64,000 bases of DNA, taken from assembly GCF_905147365.1 (NCBI RefSeq), contig NC_056418.1, forward strand, positions 15,995,262 through 16,059,261, given 5' to 3'. The position numbers and the translations under genes are program-made. Below the pieces are notes generated by a model that was not told where the DNA came from, ran no database searches, and saw only the letters and a list, made by a program, of their open reading frames with translations. This DNA is from Aricia agestis (Eukaryota > Arthropoda > Insecta > Lepidoptera > Lycaenidae). Positions 59,668 through 64,000 of the stretch are shown here, piece after piece. Position 1 is the first letter of the stretch, and each line of letters opens with the position of its first letter.

Positions 59668-60112
59668 CTACTCCATACTCACTCGACTCATAATATTCAT
59701 TATTTTGATTGATCGTAGTTCACATTAGCGGTATATTATCTAGTGATCGCAGTTTCGATGTAAAACTTACCACCAATTTACGAAGTTTTCAGTTCACGAT
59801 GAGCTTGCAACATTTTGCCATTAGCCGCTAATGCTTTTGACGATAAAGATCGATCGTAAGTAAATGAGGGTAGGTTAATATATCTGATAATACTATGTTT
59901 GGAATTCAGAGACTTATACAATTTGCGCAAGGTTCGTTCAACGTTTTTAAACAACCTAATGTTGTTTAAAACGTTGAAAACCAGAATCATGATTTCTACA
60001 ATTTAGTATGTTTTTTTTTATACTTACTTACTAAAAATTCACTTTAATTATTGTTAATTATCACAAATAAATATTTTTGTTTTCAAACGTGTATGACGTT
60101 AGTATATAGAAA

Positions 60113-60258
60113 CTAAGGGCCTGTTTCACCACTTTCCGATAAAGTGCCGAATAGGCTATTCACAGCTTTTTTGACAGATTCTTCATACTTGATCTGTCAA
60201 GTTAAGTGGTGAATAGCCTACTCGGCACTTGTCACGAAGTGGTGAAACTGGCCCTAAG
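60113..60258. repeat. MITE with AAGGGCCTGTTTCACCACTT ends
   Basis: Left arm AAGGGCCTGTTTCACCACTT and CGAATAGGCTATTCAC pair with right arm GTGAATAGCCTACTCG and AAGTGGTGAAACTGGCCCTAA-type end. Confidence 0.75.
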
Positions 60259-60560
60259 TAATTTATTGGTTTATCAGTTCTAGCAGTAATTTTTATTCCG
60301 AGTTACAACTTGGTAAAGTCTTGTTACAGCTAAATAATATTGGAACTTCAGGCCGAGCTTCATCAATAATCAGTGGCGGGTTATAATTTACTTAATTAAT
60401 TCTCAATTCATTATTATCGAAGTTTAATTAGTTTAGAAGGCCTACGACCGAGTCGGCTCGGTTCTAATGGCCCAGTCGCCCAGTACTCCCCAATATTAGG
60501 TCGCTTTGATTTCATTATACCCACACTTTGCTGATGGGTGCTCTTAATTATAACATTTTT

Positions 60561-60801
60561 TTAATGATATAAGGGGGCAAACGAGCAAACGGGTCACCTG
60601 ATGGAAAGCAACTTCCGTCGCCCATAGACACTCGCAGCATCAGAAGAGCTGCAGGTGCGTTGCCGGCCTTTTAAGAGGAATTAGGGTAAAAGGGGAGGGT
60701 AGGGATGGGATGGGAAGGGAGTAGGGGAGGATAGGGAAGGGAATAGAGTAGGGGATTGGGCCTCCGGTAAACTCACTCACTCGGCGAAACACAGCGCAAG
60801 C
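60561..60801 (-). repeat. dispersed repeat with pyrimidine-rich core, truncated copy
   Basis: Minus-strand copy that ends at the GCGAAACACAGCGCAAGCG segment and so lacks the first 100 bp or so. Confidence 0.8.
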
Positions 60802-61301
60802 GGTAGGCGGGGCGGTATAATTTAATAAAAATACTAGATGAAGTCGCCGCGAAATTCGTTCATCGCTTGGGAACCGTACATTTTTACAAAGACAGTGGAC
60901 CTTGAATAGATCGTTGCGAGTTAGGTACCCTTAGTAAATATAATTAACAATAATACTTGATGAACACTTTCGTTATCAATAAGGCCGCTTGTTGAATTCA
61001 AAATCAAAGGATAAAAACTTCAAAATGAATATCAATCAGACTACTAAAATCATGGGTCCCGATGAAAAAGTCGCTAATTTACATCTCTTAGAGCGAATTC
61101 AAATTAAAAATTGACTTGGAATTATAAAAGTTTAATCTAACAAAGACGTTCGAAGCGAGTTAAGAAAATTTCAAGAAAATTATTTGAAATGCATAAATGG
61201 TGTTAGTAAGGGCGCGGTCATAGGACGAACTATGAACTGTAAAGTCTAGCGCCCTTTCTATAAAATGTAAGGGGTGTATAAAGACGTTATAATTATAAGA
61301 C

Positions 61302-61585
61302 GACCTCTGTAGCTCAATTGGTTGAGTGTGTGGCAGCTCAAGCCGGGGGTCGCGTGTTCGAATCCCGCCGACCATAGAGATATTAAACCACCGCCGAAGG
61401 AACAAAAAGTTTTCGATGTCTGGATGTGTATTAAATATGACGTGTATCATATAATAAAAATCTTAAATATATGTATAGTATAAAAGTATTAAATATATTT
61501 CCGTTATCTGGTACCCGTAACACAAGTTCTTCAGGTACTTAGCACGGGGCCAGACTGACGTGGTGTGAAGCGTCCATAGATATTT
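61302..61585 (+). mobile_element. tRNA-derived SINE, family 1, copy b
   Basis: A box TAGCTCAATTGG (61310-61321) and B box GTGTTCGAATCC (61354-61365) are both intact. It shares the body with 19561-19826 and ends in an AT-rich tail. This is the better preserved promoter of the two. Confidence 0.85.
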
Positions 61586-61859
61586 ATATATTATATTATA
61601 AAAAAATTAAATTAATTATAATTTAATAATTATTAAAGTTTGATGACTGTCTGTCAAGACTCAAGAGACTGTTCTAAAATATCAGACAAGAACAAAATAT
61701 TGTTTAACTGTGTTGTGATGTTTGTATCTATGTTGACAGACAGTGGATGTTGTTTTTATCAGCAAGGAGGTTCTTCTGGATTTTTTTAAATAGTTCGTCT
61801 TTATTGTATTACACTATTAATGGGTTTGTTGTGTTAATACGAGACCGCTATTTAACATA

Positions 61860-62053
61860 AGGGCGGTGGCCGCGACCGACAGAAATTAGGAAAATTAGCT
61901 AGGGCCTAGGCTATTGGTTTATTTTCTACCGACTTCGGTCTAGCGACCCATGCCGCCGCTGCTTTGTAGGGGCTAGAGCAAGATAAACCTATAGCCTAGG
62001 CCCTAGGTAATAAAGTGGCATTTTATTCAAATTTTTGTCGGTCGCGGTCGCTT
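61860..62053. repeat. inverted-repeat element
   Basis: Outer GCCGCGACCGACAGAAATT pairs with AATTTTTGTCGGTCGCGGTC; inner AGGGCCTAGGCTAT pairs with ATAGCCTAGGCCCT. Confidence 0.65.
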
Positions 62054-62370
62054 GCTGCCTTGATCGGAACGGTACTACGAATTGATTTAAAAAACGCAAA
62101 TTGGCAAACCGGCCCGAACCGGTTCGCGTCACAAGTGCCAGTGCTCGCAGATAACGCTATCTGACTCGTTATGTCTATTTGTATTTGATAAATAACTCTC
62201 GACATTAACGTTCAAAAGCTACCCTCAAATAAAATGGTTAGGAGATAAATTCATAAAAGGAAGATGTAAATAGAGAAAATGTTGAGGTCTGCGTGTACAT
62301 ACACGGAAATCCACAAAAAGTTCAGCCGATCATCAGTCCGACAGGTCGGCCTCTACACGTAACACGAGTC

Positions 62371-62521
62371 AGGGCCCGTACCACGACACGGTTTTGAGAC
62401 TCATACAATCGTACGAGAATGTTGCGTCCTACTCTGACAAACGTGAAATGCCGTTGTTAGAGCAGGACGCGGCATTCTCGTCCGATTGTTTGAGTCTCAA
62501 AACGGTATCGTAGTAGGCCTA
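62371..62521. repeat. MITE-like inverted repeat
   Basis: CGGTTTTGAGACTCATACAA and GAGAATG on the left pair with CATTCTC and TTGTTTGAGTCTCAAAACGG-type sequence on the right. Confidence 0.65.
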
Positions 62522-63788
62522 CAGATCAGACCAATCTGCGATCAGCCCGATCGGAGCGATCGGCCGCCCCGAACGTGGACGTTCAATGAAAAACGTGCCA
62601 CATTTTTTTGCAAAAAGGACTTGCTGTCCTTTTTACATAATAATTATTATTAATAATAAAACCGCTTAAATATAATTAGCCTTACGCCGAGAAAATGTAT
62701 GCAGAAAGTGTATACTTGTAATATTTTTACCTGTTAGTAAATCTTTTAGATACCATAACGGCCACCGTTTAGCGCGTATTGATATAAATTAGAATCAACG
62801 CATTCGTTGTGGCCAATTTATTGCCAAACTGGCGATCCATAAAATCTGGCATACGATCGTAATACGTTTTATTACTATACAGGCTTTTACATGCGGCTTT
62901 GTCCACAGTGAGCAATCATTCATAAATTATCTATTTAAACTAGCTGACCCGGCAAACGTATTTTTGTCAAAAAGTAGATAAAAACTAGGGCTAATGGAAT
63001 GTACATACAAAATTTCATTAAAATCAGTTGACCCGTTTTGAAGGAGTTCGCGCACAAACACTGCGACACGAGAATTTTATATAGGTAATATTAGATTCAT
63101 TTTTTAGTAAATTAATTTGTATCCTCGAAACCTTTTGCATCAAATCTGTTTTCGACGGTCGGTAATCCCGCACTTCTTTCCGACATTTTCCTTATCCCTG
63201 TCGATATTATTGACAGAGTTAAATATATTATCACCAGGAATTTACATACGACTGGAGGAGCAAATATAACGTCTTATTTCTTTCGCGATTTGCATATCGA
63301 TCGCGCAATTGAAATATTGGAGCGAAATAAGATACAGAGGAATGACGATGATAAGCACTCGTTTCGCGGTATTCTCTACAAAAGAAATTGGATAAAATAA
63401 ACATGCTCAATAAAAGGAATGCTGGTTGTTTGCAATAAACATTATTCAAAAAGATAGAAGGTAATACCCAGACTGCGAGATACTGTAGAAGGTCGAAAAT
63501 ATCGCTAGTATTTGTTATGACAGCAGCCTTATCTCAGCTGCAACTTAAGGCTTATCCATCATTTCCCCTTTTACAGTCCACCTTTTGTCCGGCTATCTCG
63601 CCTGGTGAGTGGTGAGTGGGGCTTTTTTAATGAAGATATGAATTAAACACAACATAAAATATTGTAGATTCTTGCAACTCTAAAATCATTGTTTCACCTA
63701 TTGCAAGTTCCATGCATTTATTATAGCAATGTTTTAGTAACTTCGTGGAAATATATGTAGCAACCAGCCAATGAAGCCGCATGTTATA

Positions 63789-64000
63789 CGTGGGAGAGCC
63801 ATGCTTCGGCACGAATGGGCTGGCTCGACCGGAGAAATACCACGTTCTCGCAGAAAACCGGCGTGAAACAGCGCTTGCGCTGTGTTTCGCCGAGTGAGTG
63901 AGTTTACCGGAAGCCCAATCCCCTACCATATTCCATTCCCATCCCTACCCTCCCCTATTACCCTATTCCCTCTTATAAGGCCGGCAACCCACCTGCAGCT
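63789..64000 (+). repeat. dispersed repeat with pyrimidine-rich core, cut by window edge
   Basis: Starts CGTGGGAGAGCCATGCTTCG and continues past the end of the window. Confidence 0.85.

Larger units (their letters stand above)
57458..64000. other. gene C intron or upstream region
   Basis: 6.5 kb without any recognisable SLC17 exon. Contains MITEs, SINE 61302-61585, repeat copies 60561 and 63789, and a GTTGGGGTTGGTGCCACGAA-type segment (minus strand, about 57640-57690). Since exons for TM1-TM4 are lacking, the gene C start is beyond 64000. Confidence 0.6.

Noticed and set aside
61302..61375. tRNA gene
   Set aside because: Same reason: tRNA-like head of a SINE, not a closed cloverleaf with a clear anticodon arm.

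Overview
The window is eukaryotic, intron-rich and repeat-dense, and most likely comes from a moth or butterfly. The bulk is AT-rich with GC-rich coding exons. It holds at least three head-to-tail genes of an insect SLC17-type (putative inorganic phosphate cotransporter, MFS) family. It is full of short dispersed repeats of kinds I know from lepidopteran genomes. No prokaryotic operon, CRISPR array or rRNA gene was seen. The assignment to Lepidoptera rests on repeat style and protein similarity recognised by eye, not on a search.

All host genes lie on the minus strand. Gene A starts at 10608 and runs off the left edge (five exons seen, 282 codons, through the middle of the protein). Gene B, 46494 to 22903, is complete in ten exons (496 codons plus stop). 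Gene C starts beyond the right edge; its last seven exons, 57457 to 48322, are present. Exon lengths and intron phases match between the three genes (for example 180 and 139 nt in A and B; 150, 125 and 123 nt in B and C), so they are tandem duplicates. Every exon listed has a readable frame and GT/AG borders, and neighbouring phases fit.

Intron 1 of gene B carries a full-length BEL/Pao LTR retrotransposon on the plus strand (37357-44305). It has 481-bp LTRs that read as identical, a primer site complementary to tRNA-Tyr, a polypurine tract and one open 1895-residue Gag-Pol frame. It splits an older repeat in two.

The A-B intergenic region (10609-22902) is a repeat graveyard: a 609-bp TRIM-like LTR element beside a hAT-like MITE, a 26-copy 33-bp minisatellite with higher-order structure, a short Helitron, a three-level nested insertion with a tRNA-derived SINE at its core, and a LINE 3' end. 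Introns and flanks hold further MITEs, two SINE families, a seven-copy repeat with a pyrimidine-rich core, and many hairpins.

The most interesting biology is in gene B. Its last exon reads into a MITE that supplies the final 18 codons, the stop codon and a nearby AATAAA. It has also lost the arginine that gene A keeps in the TM4 motif. No wholly new molecular system could be demonstrated; the findings list the best candidates.
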